A DNA stretch of 64,000 nt, from contig VWZW01001197.1 of assembly GCA_013397115.1 (NCBI GenBank), positions 773,167-837,166 on the forward strand. The letters run 5' to 3'. The stretch's first letter is position 1, and each line of letters begins with the position of its first letter. The notes beneath the pieces are model-generated. The model saw nothing but the letters and a program-made list of their open reading frames with translations, did no database searches and was not told the DNA's origin. Positions 12,788 to 27,100 of this stretch are shown piece after piece. Source of the DNA: Edolisoma coerulescens. Its lineage: Eukaryota > Chordata > Aves > Passeriformes > Campephagidae. The position numbers were made by a program, and so were the translations under genes.

Positions 12788-15700
12788 CTGTCAGTATCAG
12801 AAAAAAAAAAAACCAAAACAAAAACCACAACATTATTCCTAAATAAATTACTAACTAAATCAATTGCTTATAACATCACAAAAATAGTAACAAGCAACAT
12901 TTACATGATTATACACAAAAACATAAGCCTTCCCAGAGTACAATGAGACACCGGAGTTAATCATCACTATTCTGAAGACTATCAGATACATTCTAAACAT
13001 ACCTTTGTCTCCATTGCATGGGTTATTAACATTACAGAATGCCTGTTAGTTTGAATAAAAATAAAGAAAAAAGGATTTAAACTGATTGCACTGTAATTCA
13101 GCATTTGGTACCACTGAATTACATTCCTATATAATTTATTTCTTTAGTAAACCAGGGAATTAATGTAGTATTGTGAGCTGCTTCCATTATTGGCAAATAT
13201 ATTTACACCACACACAGGAGTCAGAGGCAGGACTAGGCATGTGTGCATCCACAGGTGAAACTGCTCAGGAAACCCACCTGCAGACACAGCCCTCCAGCCA
13301 CCTTGAGAAAATAGAGGACCAGACAGCTAGAACACAGCAACCCCACACTCTCCCACCCTCCTGCTGTGGTCTCTAGACACTCATGAACAAAAAGGAAGTG
13401 GAGAACAAAAACTGAGAGCTGAGGCTGTGTGTATTTTACACCTCTCAGCCATGGTATTGATAGTTTAAATCACCTTCATTGCATTTAAGTAAAAACCATC
13501 CTAACTCTTGAATGGGCTTCTCATGTTGCAAAGTCATGTTGCACACCTCCTCACAAGGAGGTGACGCTAGGATTGCACAGGGAACTGCACTGCCATCCAT
13601 ACAAAGATGTTCTTTCCGTCATATTGGTGCTTCCACACCATTCATGTAACTGAACAAGCATCACCTGAGTAGTGCTCTAGCAAATTCCTGATGTATCTTT
13701 AAACATGCAAAACCTTATGGTTTCATATTCATCCCCTCACAGGGCTGCCACTCCAGTGGCAGATTCTACAAACATGCTCATTTCACCTCTTTTTCCCTAG
13801 CTAATAACTGGCTTTTACAGTCACACTCAAAACACTGAGATCGAACCATTTTGGCTGGGCTGAAGACATTACTCACCACAGTGATGAGAAGCCCCACCCT
13901 CTGACTGCCTCTATGACACAAGAGTCCCAACATCAACACCCACACTCATGAGAGGACTGACGTTTTCAAGAAGTGTCAGATTTACTGTTCAAGCACAGAA
14001 GACACACAGCAGCCAATCCCTGCCTTTTTCCAACTGGCCCTGGCAAGCACCGTGCCACAGGCAAACTTTGGCTGAATCATCCTGGGTAGCCACAAACCAG
14101 ACGCAGATTGTGCCCATATGGCCGTGCAGTATCTGCAAGAGTTGTACTTTTCTGTTAGGCATAACCAGCTGTGCTACAGCAAGACGAGCTTCCCTGGTCG
14201 CTGCCAAGGCACGCTTTCTGGGAAGTGCAGCCCTGGAAGACACCGAGATGCCAAATCACGACCCAAAAAGCATGCCACAGCACTGCTGAACACTACTGCC
14301 AGCATCCCAAACTTAAAGCATTCACCATTTTCTCCATAGCTTCAAACACAATTTAAAATATAGTTGCAGGAATGACCCTCACCAGTTATCTGTGCATTTT
14401 AAAACCACAAAGTTTATTATTTATATTTATCTATTCTATAGGAATTACTGGCATTTAATGTCAAGTGGCAAATCCAGGCTCCTTAATTTCACGTGTGGGA
14501 CACAGGGCATAAAATGAACTTGATGCTCAAAAATCAACAACTTTTGTTAAAATTTATTCAGGAATAACAGCAAGGTACAGAAGAGCACCACTAATTTTTA
14601 ATCTGAACTGAAAATTCAATTACAGTGTTCTAATTTTTCCATAGATTACTTTGGTTGAATGAAGAGAATACTCCCCGTTTTATGTAAAACGCATAAGCAG
14701 CGAACCGTAATCCACTGGGTTGTGTTTCTTTCCCCCTCTACTATGCTTCACAGAAATTCTCTAGACTGGGTTGTATTTCATAACATTCATATCATAATAA
14801 TTAGAACGGAAAATAAAAGTATTGTTTGAACTTTCAGCTAACTGAGGCAGTAACAGATACATTTTTACACCGCAAAACTAGTTCTTGGCTTTTTTATGCC
14901 ACTGTTAAGACTGTTTTGACTTGCCTTTTGCAATTTCCATAGCCTACCAATGGTTTATAACAAAACATCAGCTGTGAAAGATGTTTGCAGTTTTTGCAAT
15001 GCCAGTAAAACACAAGAAGAAAACACAGGCAAAAATTATTTCCTGACTTAATATGGGCCACAGAGATACTCGCATTTGCCCGCGTGGCTCAGTGTCACCG
15101 ACTCTCGCATCTAGAACCTCGAGTCCTCTTTGTTCTTCAAAGGGATGCAGTAATCATCATTCATTTCCACTGCTTTGATGGTTAGATAGCAAATGCCTGA
15201 GAAACCCACGGAGACATTGGCACACAGAGCCAGTGACTAATAAGACAGCTATTTGCATAGAAGATCAGCCACAATTTAGAATGTGTTGTGATAGATGTGG
15301 AACGGGAATAACAGAACTACATTAGCATGTACGAAACTGAGATTGTTTTCACAATTTAATTCCTTGGGGACTATAGCTCATCACCTTCTCTTGTAAAGAA
15401 TCCCACATTCCCCAAGGAGGCAACTTGCCATGAGCCAGATTTAAACTAAAATATGGATTAATAAGAGGTAATATTTATTATTTATGAACCTTGCTGTAGG
15501 TTTTCAATGCAACTTTCTAACCATTTCTCAATAACAAAAAAGCCTGAAACCTTTATGAGTCACAAAACTAATTCTCCCCATTTAAAATAGCAGTGGTCAT
15601 CCTATAATAATTGGTTATTTTTACTGCAAAAGAAATTTACACTCAGGTGTCTGATCATTTTGCTGCTTCTGATATCAGCAAATGGAGGCTTCTCCTATAT

Positions 15701-18700
15701 TTCTTTGCCAAACCAAAGGGAGAGGCAACACATCATGCTGCATGCATCCCAAGAAGCTTTCAAGTCCCTGGAGTTCTAATGACTACAGAACCATTTAAAA
15801 AAACATGTAAAGGAGCTTGCTACTGCTCCTTTTACTGGCTATTCAAAATACTTGAAAAGCAATTTCAGATAACATGAAAGCAGTGTGAGCCATCCTCAAC
15901 TTCCAAGCTTCCATGAAAGACGGCTTTAAGAAAACAAAGCGAGGCCCCAAAGAATGATTTTTTGTTTATTTCTGCTTCAGAGATACTACAAGATTAAAAG
16001 ACATATTTGTTTTTGTGGTAAACTTCACTATTTTTTCACCCCCTTTGGCTTTCCCTCTAGTAATTCACCTTTAGTGAAAGTTTGGTAGAAAGTTTACACA
16101 CTCAGAAAAACACAAGATTTTATTTTTCTTTTATTTTACTCCTAAGCAGTGGCTGATAATAATTAAAACACATAATAAATTGCCTATTATCACCTCTAAA
16201 TGTCAATAGCATTTTGTGAGATTAAAACCAGTCCTAAACTCCATTCAAGGTCTGGCTACACTTTCAATCCCAATTCACTGTTCTTGATGTATACATAGCA
16301 TTTTCTATACCAATTAAAAAATAAATTCCAGTAATTACTTTAATGAAATAGAAACTTACTATGAATGACTTCAGAAATACTAATAAAAATAAGAATAGGA
16401 TCTATATATACAGAGATTGAACTTTGTACATTATTGGTGTAATGCAAATGATTGATAACGGGGTAAGTCTTAAAATGTAAACCAGTGAACATTGAAAAAA
16501 CATGCCTATCTGCACATGTACAAACCTTCTTAGCAGTGATTTTTGACAGCATGTCTGCACTCTCCAACTGTAGGTTGCCTAAATATTAACAGTGGGCACA
16601 TCAAAGAAATAATCAATGAAATGACTGGTTTTGTAGGTGAAATATAGTTAGTAAGCTGAGAGAAAAGCAAGTAAAACTTCAGGACAGAAAAGAACCACTA
16701 CAGAATGTAAAGCTACTCGACCAAGTCTTCAGCATCTGTATATATGCAGAAGTTGCTCATCTTTAATTACAAATAGATATCTATCCTAAAAACAACTCCT
16801 TTTTTGTTTGTTTTGTTAGATGTAATCAGGTCGACCATTTGAACTCATAAACCAAGTAGCTTTTAATATGATTCAAAGATTCTATGAAAACTTACTGATA
16901 TCATTCATGGAACTGGTCTTCTCCTAGTTAACTCCATACCTGATAGTTCCATAACTAATGGATATTAAAATATTTACAAGTTACAAGAGAGCAAAAATAG
17001 CTTTTTATCCACCTCAGGTAAAAGTCAAGGAAAACATCAGATCCTCTGCAAACATCAAGTTACCCCAAAGAACTGGTAGATCTAATTTAAAGTGGGAAGC
17101 CATCTGCATGTAGGTATTTTGGAAATCGTTGCTGCTGGTTATTTTAATTGGCTTTTTTTGTTGTACTGCTGAAGTACAATAACTAAGGTCTGTCTACACA
17201 GCAGTGGATGCAGCCTGCAGCCAAAACTGGTAAAATTATGTAGATTAATTATTTAACCACACTGTAGCCAAGAGAAAGAATTTAAAAATCTTTACTACCA
17301 CTACTACTACCACCTTAGAAAAAACTTCTACAAAAAAAATGGAAAACAAAACACATTCATGTTCTTTTGGTAAGTCTTACAGTAGTCTTCCATTCCTCTG
17401 GAAAGTCTCTCTCAAAGAATGAGACTACTATTTCAAAGGAAAGAGTACCCTGACCATGGTGCTTCTTGCAGAATCTCTCTCTGCTTTATTTGGGGATTTT
17501 TTTTTTTTTATTAATAAAAGGAATGTAATACTTCTTTACTTAATTTAGCCTTGAAAGCAGCAGAGGTGATTTAAATTTAATTAAATTTAGGAAAATTAAT
17601 CAAAAACACAGGATCCATAACTCCAGTCAGAAAAGATATTAAAATAATTTCAACTTTCTGCACAAGGAAAACAAACACTGTACCACATCCCATCATTCAA
17701 ACCATATAGGAACTACAACTTTTATTCAGATATGTATCAGGCTGTTTCATAGCTTCATGTAAGCACTAGGAACGAAACACACCTTGTTATTTCCAATTAG
17801 TACCCTCTGCACTCTGGGGAAAGGAGCTGCTCTGTTGTTTGTTAGCTATACAGTACCTACAAAACCCATGAAATTGGCTCTGCATTTATCTAACAAAAGT
17901 AATAAACAGGTAATAGTTCATAGGAATTTTCAGCATATTGTCATGGATGTTTCAAAATCCTAAGGCAATATATTCTGAAAAACTAATTTCATCAACAACC
18001 CAGATTAGTTCCACTAAATTTTAGGAACATAACTGAGACACACAAGCTACACAGGAGGCCATCTCCACTCCCTTTGCAATGGGTGAAGAAAGAAATGTAA
18101 TAGTAAGGAATCCAAATCACCTCTGGCAATCTTGCTTTCTTGTTATGCTCCTAAACCTCCTCAGAGTGCCTAAAATTTGGTGGCATTATTTACACCCAAA
18201 TATTTGCATTTTCTCCTCTAGTGAAGAGTCTACATACTTTTACTAAACATAAAATGTTTTTAAACATCTGAAGAGTTGAAAAGATTATCCTTAAATGTAC
18301 TCACAGCTAGGAAAACAGTGAAATTTTCAAGGGTGGCAAAACCTGAACAACATTTTTTAAAAGAACTTCGTATTTATGTAAAATTGCTTTCTTAAGCAAA
18401 AATAGGCTATTAAAAATGTTAAAAGGTTCCTTCCATTCCGAGGAGAGTACAGTTGGTCTCTGCTTCTACAGGATGAAAGTGTACTAGGCCAAAACACACT
18501 TATAGAAGCACTACTTACACAGAAGAGATCTATTTAGAAATTAGTGTTATTTCTGTATAAAAAAGTATGAAATTTTGCAGAAGAATATTCCTAACTGTAG
18601 TGATTTTACGCACCTTACATTTAATTTTCATTATTAAAATGTCATGTCTTCAGAACAAGATTCCCTGCTTACTTCAGAGATGAGTAGAGCTATGGCATGT

Positions 18701-21052
18701 GTGAAACATACATTCAATTAATTATGAAGACAGATCTTCATCTGAACAAATTTAAAATTCCAAACGTTCAAGGAGGAAAATTTTTCCCCCATTTTTATGA
18801 AACTATGATGGCACTGATGTGTCAAGAAAATATCCTTAAAGAAAAAGAAATTCATGAAGGAAAAAAGCACACACGTGGTTCATTTCTGCCTTGCCAGACA
18901 GTTCAAAATGTAGTACTTCAGAGAGGGAAGAGTAATCTCTGCTAAAGGGAAAATTATGCAATAAATGACACCACATGCAGTATTTCAGAATAACATTCTT
19001 CAAAATAACAGAATCTGTCTAAACATTTTGGGGGGGAGTGAGAAGGACATGGGACTATGGTAGAAATGAGAGCTAAAAAGGGCAGAAAGAGAACTGACAT
19101 CCAGACCACCCCAAAGCCCAGAGGCACATCCGTCAAGGATGGATACAGCTTTCATGGGAGCACCTGCAGATGCTGTACGGACACCTCCGTGGCACGAGGT
19201 GTGGTGAGGACATCACCACCACCACCACACAAAACAGAGAGCAGCACATACTCTCTGCCTCAAGAGTTAAAAGTTCATCGAGTCAAGAGCAACAATAAGA
19301 AACAATTATTTGCTCTGTCTCAGTAACTGAAGCATTGGCAATGGACACTTTTGCAGTTCAGTTAAATCCCAGCAATTTTACTCTCTCTTTGATTCCCCAC
19401 CACACACCCCTTAAGCACTCATTTCCTTTGATAAAGTAGGGACTAATTTAAATAACAGGTATAAAGCTAGAGGTCACAGACCTTAAATTTCAAAATCAGC
19501 TAAGTCTGCCTAAGCACTTCACATTCTTAAATTTAATAGAGTCCCATGTGGTTTTACTGAAGTCTTACTCCAAAACCTCAGAGACTCAGTTTTGCCCTCC
19601 TACGTGTTACAGCAAGGGAAGAGTGGCTTCTTTCTCTTCTTTAAATGAGAAATTAAGCCTTCTATTCTCCCCTCTTTAGTTTTGGGAACTGACAAAAATT
19701 CTATTTTTACTAAATGTTACTTCTTTCCTGGGACTGCCACAAGCCATGGCTTGCTATAAGCCTGAATGCTTTAATTATATATACTTGTTAATTTCTCATT
19801 TGTAGATTTTTAAGCTTAGGCTCATTTTTGATGGAAATGAAATTCTGATTTCTTCCTCAAGTGAGAAGAAGTATTTAGGGATTATCCTTCCCTTTAGTAT
19901 ATCCATTTTAAACTACAGTTTTCAACCATCCAGAGGACAATGTTTCACAAGTTTTCAATATTGCAAAATGGGATAATGACCTTCATGAAAATAAATCTTG
20001 TAACTTCTAAAGTTATTCACCCACACACACAAAAATTGGAACAAGTAATAACTTCATACTGATCATGCTATCATGCTTTTGTATTTATATTGTATCATGC
20101 TTTTGTTTCTATAGTGCCTTTCTTTTCACTTGCCTTACCTTAAGACTACTAAAAATACAAGCTTTCTGAGTGAATTATTTAAAAACTGCAATAGTTTTTT
20201 TGAACTAATATATCAAAACAAGACAGTTTGAAACTGCTGGAATTTTTCCGTTCTTTTCACACTCTCATGCTGTTGATTAAAAAAACCCCTTTTTAAGGTA
20301 TATGAGGCTAAGTCTCAGCTTAATTTTTCTCCATTAATTCTAATATTGATATCCATTTTCCTTGAATATGTCTATCATTCAAGCAGAAACCAAACTCTCA
20401 GAAAATAAAATTAACTTAATAACTGAAAACCAGAAGAGAAAACAGCCACAAATAAGCCATGCAGGCACAAAGCTGGGAGGCAGACAAATGTGTCCCTCTG
20501 TAATATATTTCACTGTAGTATAACACAATGTCCCATCACATGACTTCAAGTCATAGTAATTGCTAAAACTGGTCACCACATTTATAGCCTAACGATTGCT
20601 TCCCTTCTTACCCTGAGCAAGCTTGCAGAAGTTCAAAGCACACTACAAATGACAGCAGCAAATAATACTTTAGTCCACATAAACCTAATCGTAACACTTC
20701 AGCAAAACTGAATTATTAGTTCCATTACTAAACCTGGTGCTCAAAAGGACTTAAAGGGTAATCTTTCCATCCAGCATTCAGAACAAATGCGCATTTTCTT
20801 CCTTTCTCTGAAGCTACTGCAGCTCAGTAAGTATTAAATAGGCTGATCTATGAAAGAAGAAAAACAGTTTTATGCCTTTTTTTTGTTTCACATGCTGTAT
20901 TAGGCATTCAGGAAAGCAACTCAGCTTTAAAAAAAAAAAAATCACCTATTCTAGTCACCAAGCAAAAGAAACATGAAGTATAAAGAGTTTTAATTTGATG
21001 AGTTTGGTATTTATGTTTTCCTCCATTATTCAACAGCTGATTAAAGACAGAG
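12788..21052. other. Non-coding stretch, probable TRIQK intron upstream of the coding exon
   Basis: No recognisable exon or mobile element. A GC-richer patch at about 13,940-14,340 is open in several frames on both strands but matches nothing I know. A short CTACCACTACTACTACCACC run sits near 17,296. T/A runs lie at about 17,500 and 20,930. A 24-bp tandem duplication at 20,069 is listed separately. Confidence 0.55.
20069..20115. repeat. Imperfect 24-bp tandem duplication
   Basis: TATCATGCTTTTGT occurs at 20,069 and again at 20,093, each followed by a T-rich, T/A-containing tail, giving two copies with a 24-bp period. It is a local duplication without a recognised family. Confidence 0.7.
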
Positions 21053-21178
21053 TAATCACAGAATCAGTCAGGTTGGAAGAGACCATTGTGGGTCATCTGG
21101 TCCAAAAACCCTGATCAAGCAGGGTCTTCCTAGAACACAGGGCACATGACTGCATCCAGATGCAGATTATCCCCATAA
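21053..21178 (-). mobile_element. CR1 LINE 3' tail, old fragment
   Basis: Plus-strand words AATCACAGAATCAGTCAGGTT, GGAAGAGACCATTGTGGGTC and AAGCAGGGTCTTCCTAGAAC are the reverse complement of the 3' end of a CR1 subfamily, including the terminal CACAGAAT octamer. Only about 126 bp remain. No coding sequence is preserved. Confidence 0.8.
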
Positions 21179-24100
21179 AGATCAGAACATAAAGCTCGCA
21201 TGCATTTCAGTCTTAACACAATGTATCTTTTTTTGTACTTTTTTTCTTTAAAATTGAGACGAAAACCAGTAGATAACCAGTAGCTAACTTAGTGTTAACA
21301 GTTAAAATGTAAAGTTCAGTCCTACAACACTTAATAATGAGCTTAATCATCAGGTTTAATGAATACAGACCCACAGATGTTAGCAGCAGCATTTTCAAAA
21401 CCACGTCCTACTCTATTGGTTTTGAAGGATTAGGCCGTAACTGGGTGAAAAGTTTAATACGGCGTAAATAACATCAGCTCAGTAGTTTCCAAAGCAGTTC
21501 AAAACAACAGGCCAAGCACACTCTCTGCAGATTTTATCTAAATTGCTCAAGACTTGGCTCTCCTGAAAACTACCTAGAGATCCCATTAAAGGCAATGATT
21601 TATAAGATAAAGAATAAAGTAATAGCTTACACGATACCATCTCTTTGGGAACTTTATGTTGTATTTTGGCAAAAACGGGAATATAAGATCATTGAAATCT
21701 ATCTACAGTATGAACCCTGAACAAAGACTGAATTAAAGGAATGGATCAAAATCAAGCTAAAACCTTTATATGCACCAAATGAAAAAATAAGCTTTGATAA
21801 CCATCAGAAAATCTGGTAAACTGTTTCCTTGCCTCATTTTAAGGCAGAAAAAATTGTGGAGCACAGCTGGGAAGAAAGGCAGCAAAATGAAAAATCATCA
21901 ACCAGCAGAGAAGAATTGGTTGAAACAGCAGAACATCATGTGAACATCTGAAGATTTTGGATGCAACCATTTATACAAATATCTGTTTGGGCTCCTTTCA
22001 TGGCTCTTCCCACTAATGGGAACGGGGCGGGAGGAGACTGCATCCCCATCTCTTCCCTCTGCTCCTGAATAGCATGCAGGCGTGTGTCACAAGGAAGAGA
22101 TTTTGCTTCCGGGTTCATTTTCCAGAAGAATGTCAAAAGAAAGGATGACACTGAGACAAACACATTAAAGAAAAGTATTCCTTTGGATGTTTCAAGTCAT
22201 TTAGTATGAGTAAAATTCTAGTTACTGTAAAAATACTGGTGAAATACAAAATTGAACACATTTTGATGTGTGGCTGCTTTAGGAGATGGCACTTTTCTTT
22301 AAGATCCTGGATTCTGATGTGTTAAAGGTTGGCCTTTTCTGGCCTAAAAGATACCTCTGATGAGAGATTCCTATACCACAAACCAGTTACAAATAGAATA
22401 GTTGTAAGTCTGCTAAAAGACATCATTTGAAAAGTAGTTTGCAAGAACTTCTTCAGGAACCTAGCCTGAGATGAAATAGCAGATGACAATCCACTCCATT
22501 TGCTCAAATTTCCTGAGTGCATCTCTCTAAGCACTATGGATTTGCACGTGCCTTTGGCTACAGTCAAGCAGAATGTGTGCTTCTGCCACAAAGTTTTATT
22601 AAGAGAAAGTGGATGCACTGTCTGAAATCTAGCCTTGTAGATGACATACAACAAAAAAAAAAACCTTCTAGAGCATACAGTAAAATGAGTTGAGATTGGT
22701 TTTCTTAAGAACACACCAACATCACAAGAAACTGCAGGTCTGTTCTCTTCCTGCTACAATTGCCCAGTCTGGCCACTACTGTACAAACAGCTATACAGCT
22801 CTGTAACTCAGTTTAAAAGTTTAAGGAGAGCTGGGTCAACTCTGACAATGAAGCTAATTTGTTTCCTCTTTTACCTTTCAAAAGACTTTATCCCATGCAT
22901 TCAGCTTTACAGCTGTCCCAGTTGTTTCCACGCTGATCTATACACTTATTTTAATAAGGTGAGTAAATAAAAATGTGTAACAATGTAGTACCAGGAAAAC
23001 ATCTTTCCAGCTCTTCACTATTTCCAGCAATGACAGTGTTTAAGCGTGAAGGCTCAAAACCAGAAAACAGACAAGTTTGGTCACAGAGTCATTGCCCTGA
23101 GCTTTTTCCTACACACATTATTCCCTCCCCTTCAAGATCCCCTCAAGGTACAGTACATATTCTATAGTGTCCTTCTATGGTCAGGATACAGAATTGAAGC
23201 AAGCCTATACAATATACATAACTTGTGTGCAATAAATGACAGAATACAAGTGCTTTGAATTCCTTACTCTGCATATATGGCTATGTTTTAGTATGGCATC
23301 CACATTTACATCATCATTTCCACGGCTCTATATAAACATGCATGAAGATAAACAGGCACTCTTCTTCCCATGCAGAACTGGAAGAATTCACCCAGAAGCT
23401 TTGCTTTGTAAATTATTTCATATGTATTTTAATGAAGCCATAAAAGATATTAGCAAGTGTGCTGGGAACTTTAGTTTTAAATTATTATGATCTGTTACTC
23501 TAACAGAAGTTATTAATATTATTTAACCCCACTGGTGTACTTAAAATGAAAACAGTTTCAAATTTTTTTCAATACGTTTTGTCTCTGTAATAATTTTTCC
23601 AGAATACCCTTCCTGTTTAGCTTGTTGATGTCTAGATTTGTATACATAGAAAGATATCAAAATAACCCAGGCTTTCAAATTATCCTATTTTTCAGAATAA
23701 AAAGTAAGCAGCAATCTAAGAACGCTTTACTAACCTTTTCACTCCAAATTACAGGAAGATTCATTCATAAATTAAACAGCATGTCAAAAAAATCCAAGGA
23801 AAGCAACATCCACCCTTGCTTTTACCATTTTATGATTTCAGAACAAAACAAAAAAAAAACAAACCAGGAAACTATTAGCTGCTGCAATTCTTAGCAGTTC
23901 CATTAAAATAATACTCAAATTTGTTCAAAAAACATATTCTGGAAAGCTTTCCATGCTGCATATATATACAACAAAATAGAAACAATGCTTTTCATGTCCT
24001 CTGCAAAGGGAAGAAATGAGAAATTCAGACAGATTCAGGATAGCCTTGCCTAGGACACTAAACAGTTCATATGCAGGAGGGCCTCTGCAGCAACCAGGTG

Positions 24101-27100
24101 GGAGGGAGAGCTAACAGAGCTTGCTGAGGTAAGGCAGACACGTGGTCAGAAACACCACAGCAAGCTTGAACCCAATCTCAAACCCACCTACCAAGGGCAG
24201 TTCTAATAACAGAACTAAGTCTGCGTCTTTCAGGACCTTCATCATGCTTTCAAATTTTTCAGGACATGTTTTCCATAGAAATAAAACTAGATGCAACATT
24301 CCAGCACTGGTCTTAACATGCGCCTACCCCTCTTCTCCTTGGCAGCACCAGCCCTTCTTGACATTGCCCTGTACTTGAATTCCCTTTGTCTACAGGACCT
24401 TCCTCACAAACCTCTAAGTCTTCCCTCCACCACAGCTTTACAAGATAAAAATTTTCCATTCTGCACACACATCCAGCATTCCTTGTTCCTCAACACATGC
24501 ACACAAACTGCATTCTAACAGACTCATGTTGCCATGATCTCAGCCATGCTTCATCCTTTCTTCATCAATCCAGCAATCACTGAACTATTCATCATTTGCC
24601 ACTACTGTTTGTATGTTTACACACAGACAATTGACCAAAATGGCAAGCATATCACACCTGATGCAAATGCTGGGGGAAGCCCCCACAAGCTCTCAACCAT
24701 TGACAGTGGCCTCTAGCCATTACTTCTGAGTGCTGGCAGCTTACCAGCTCTTTATCCATTTTATTGTTCCTATACAGTCCTAATTTTAAAATTAATTTTA
24801 GTTGAGTAACAGTAAAGCAAGGACCTAACCAAATTTAAATGTTAGCTAGATAAATAGTGTGCGTTCAGTACGACAGCCAAGACACAAAAACAAAACAAGT
24901 AACACACTGCTTCAGGTTAACTGTTTCCTTTTGGCAAGAGCATAAGTAATACAAAACGAGTCCAGCAGTAAAGTAAGTGATGCAATCTTAATTGGAGGCA
25001 GTGTAACCAGTTCCACACACAATGAGAGCAACACACAACCTACTGAACAATTTCTATGTATTTCTATGTAATACATAATACATGAAAGAAAGATCTATGG
25101 TTTTTAATATGAGCTTTTAGGCTTGATCACTTTTAAAAGCAGACAAAACCATGGGCTCAGAGTTTAAGCAGAGATGGTGATATGGTATAGCCAAGTACAG
25201 AAATGTCCTCCACACTGACTTGGTATAGTGACAAATTGAAAATACAGGTAATTTAAAAAAGAGAGTTTTAAACATGTTCAACTTAAAACTACAGAGGAGT
25301 CCCATCAACAAGCTCTGAGTGTCTGAGAGGTTTTAAGATATTGGTGATCCAGGTGCTTAATCTCCTGCCAGGGTTAAGGAGGCCGTAAGAAAGGACAACA
25401 AAAGGGGCTATGTTCTGTGCCCAGGACCCAATTCCCAGACTCTGCATCAGCACAAAGCACCCTAAAATAAATGTGAGCTCAGGTGAGGGAAGTGAACTGA
25501 GGTGCAGATATTGCCAGCTCTTCCATACACACTGCAATCTGAAGGGTGGGGAGAAGCAACCAGCTGGCAGCATCTTGAACTACAGCATTTAAGCCTTCCA
25601 GAGCACATCTGTCAGAGCCATTTGTGAATAAATTTCAGCATAAGAGTTTGTAGAACTGAGAACTTCATATGTAAAGATTACAACGAAAACACAATAGATA
25701 AAAGCACAAAAAGCTACAAAGGCTGATTGATAATGTAAATGTGAGAGAGAATTATCATGGGTAAACTTAACCTTTACTTCATTTACACCACACAGCACAG
25801 CCAGAGAGAAAACAATTGAGACTTCGAAATCTACTACATTTTCAACCCAATCTGTTTCCCCAATATAAAAAACAGTTCATGACATAAAAGGTTATTATTT
25901 TTTTCCACTATTTATTTTATTTCAATAGAAATATATGAGGATTAATTCAGCTTTCTGGCTAGAGGCAACCAACTACAGACAATGCAACCCCATTTTTATT
26001 TTGTTGTCTTACCTAAGACTAGAAATAACAACATTAATAAGTGACAACAAACTTGCGTAGAAAATGGTGTGCGTCAGCTTGCCCTCTGGATTTTAACTTT
26101 CCACTACCATGCCCAACGCTAACCTACTGCCAACATCTGCTCTTTGCCCCTCTCACATTTCTCCTTTCTACTGTAAGTGACTTCTCCACCATAAGTTTCT
26201 GCTGTCAGAACAGTCTTTCCCCATTAATCCAGCTCAACATCCAGTCCTGGATTTCGACTGTACCCTTCCTTTCCTATTTCCCATGCTTCTTTACAAACAT
26301 TACTGGATTTACATTGGCTAATTCATCAGCCTTTCTACCCAATTCTGCCTCATTTTGATTGTAAAACATACTGAGTGAAGGATGATGACAAGAACAATCA
26401 CAACACATGAATGAACAATATTTTGATGATGTATGAATTATCATATTTAAAACTGCAAAAAATCTCGGGACACAATAAACTGTATTGTGCAAAACTCCAC
26501 TGTCACTGCATTGTGGGTTTAGAAAGGCGGAATCAAACTTAATGCTGATTTTTAGCCCTGTGGCTAAAAAAAACACAAAACAAATGAGAAACAAAGGAAT
26601 TAGCACTGTCCACATCAGGAATGCCTCAAGTATTTACTCAACCCACTGAATTACAGGGGTATCTATGCGCAGCTACTGATACAAAATCACCTGGGATTCC
26701 ATGACATTTTCCCATGACCTTCAAACATAATTCTAAAGAATAAAAATGTATCAGGAATCACACACTGATGCAGATAATTCTGCAATATTAAAGCTCCATT
26801 AATGCAAGTCCTACTTGGAAACACACACACAAGAACTTTTTATTCTTCCGTAGCCATACCAGTGACCATCTATGTTTGTCATTACATGAAACAAGAGCTC
26901 CTTCCTCTACAGCAAACACCACAGTTTTTCTGGAACTATCTTTCCTTCTTATTTTCTTTTCAAAAGGAAAAAAATTTGTTACCTGTTTATTTTGTGTGCC
27001 AAAAAATACTTCAAGAATAACCCTGATTATTAAAGAGCTGTAAGATACAATGTGTTTCTTCATCTCCTCTACCAACCATGCCACGAGGTTTACATTGTAC

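Noticed and set aside
12613..12846. Plus-strand frame of 77 codons over the TRIQK exon
   Set aside because: Antisense shadow of the TRIQK exon and its polypyrimidine tract.
22322..22714. 130-codon minus frame and similar frames (26,788-27,156; 11,472-11,846)
   Set aside because: No domain, no supported splice structure, low-complexity composition. The expected number of such frames in 64 kb of AT-rich DNA is not small.
24240..24380. Weak CR1-like words (AAACTAGATGCAACATTCCAG)
   Set aside because: Too short and diverged to separate from chance without an alignment.
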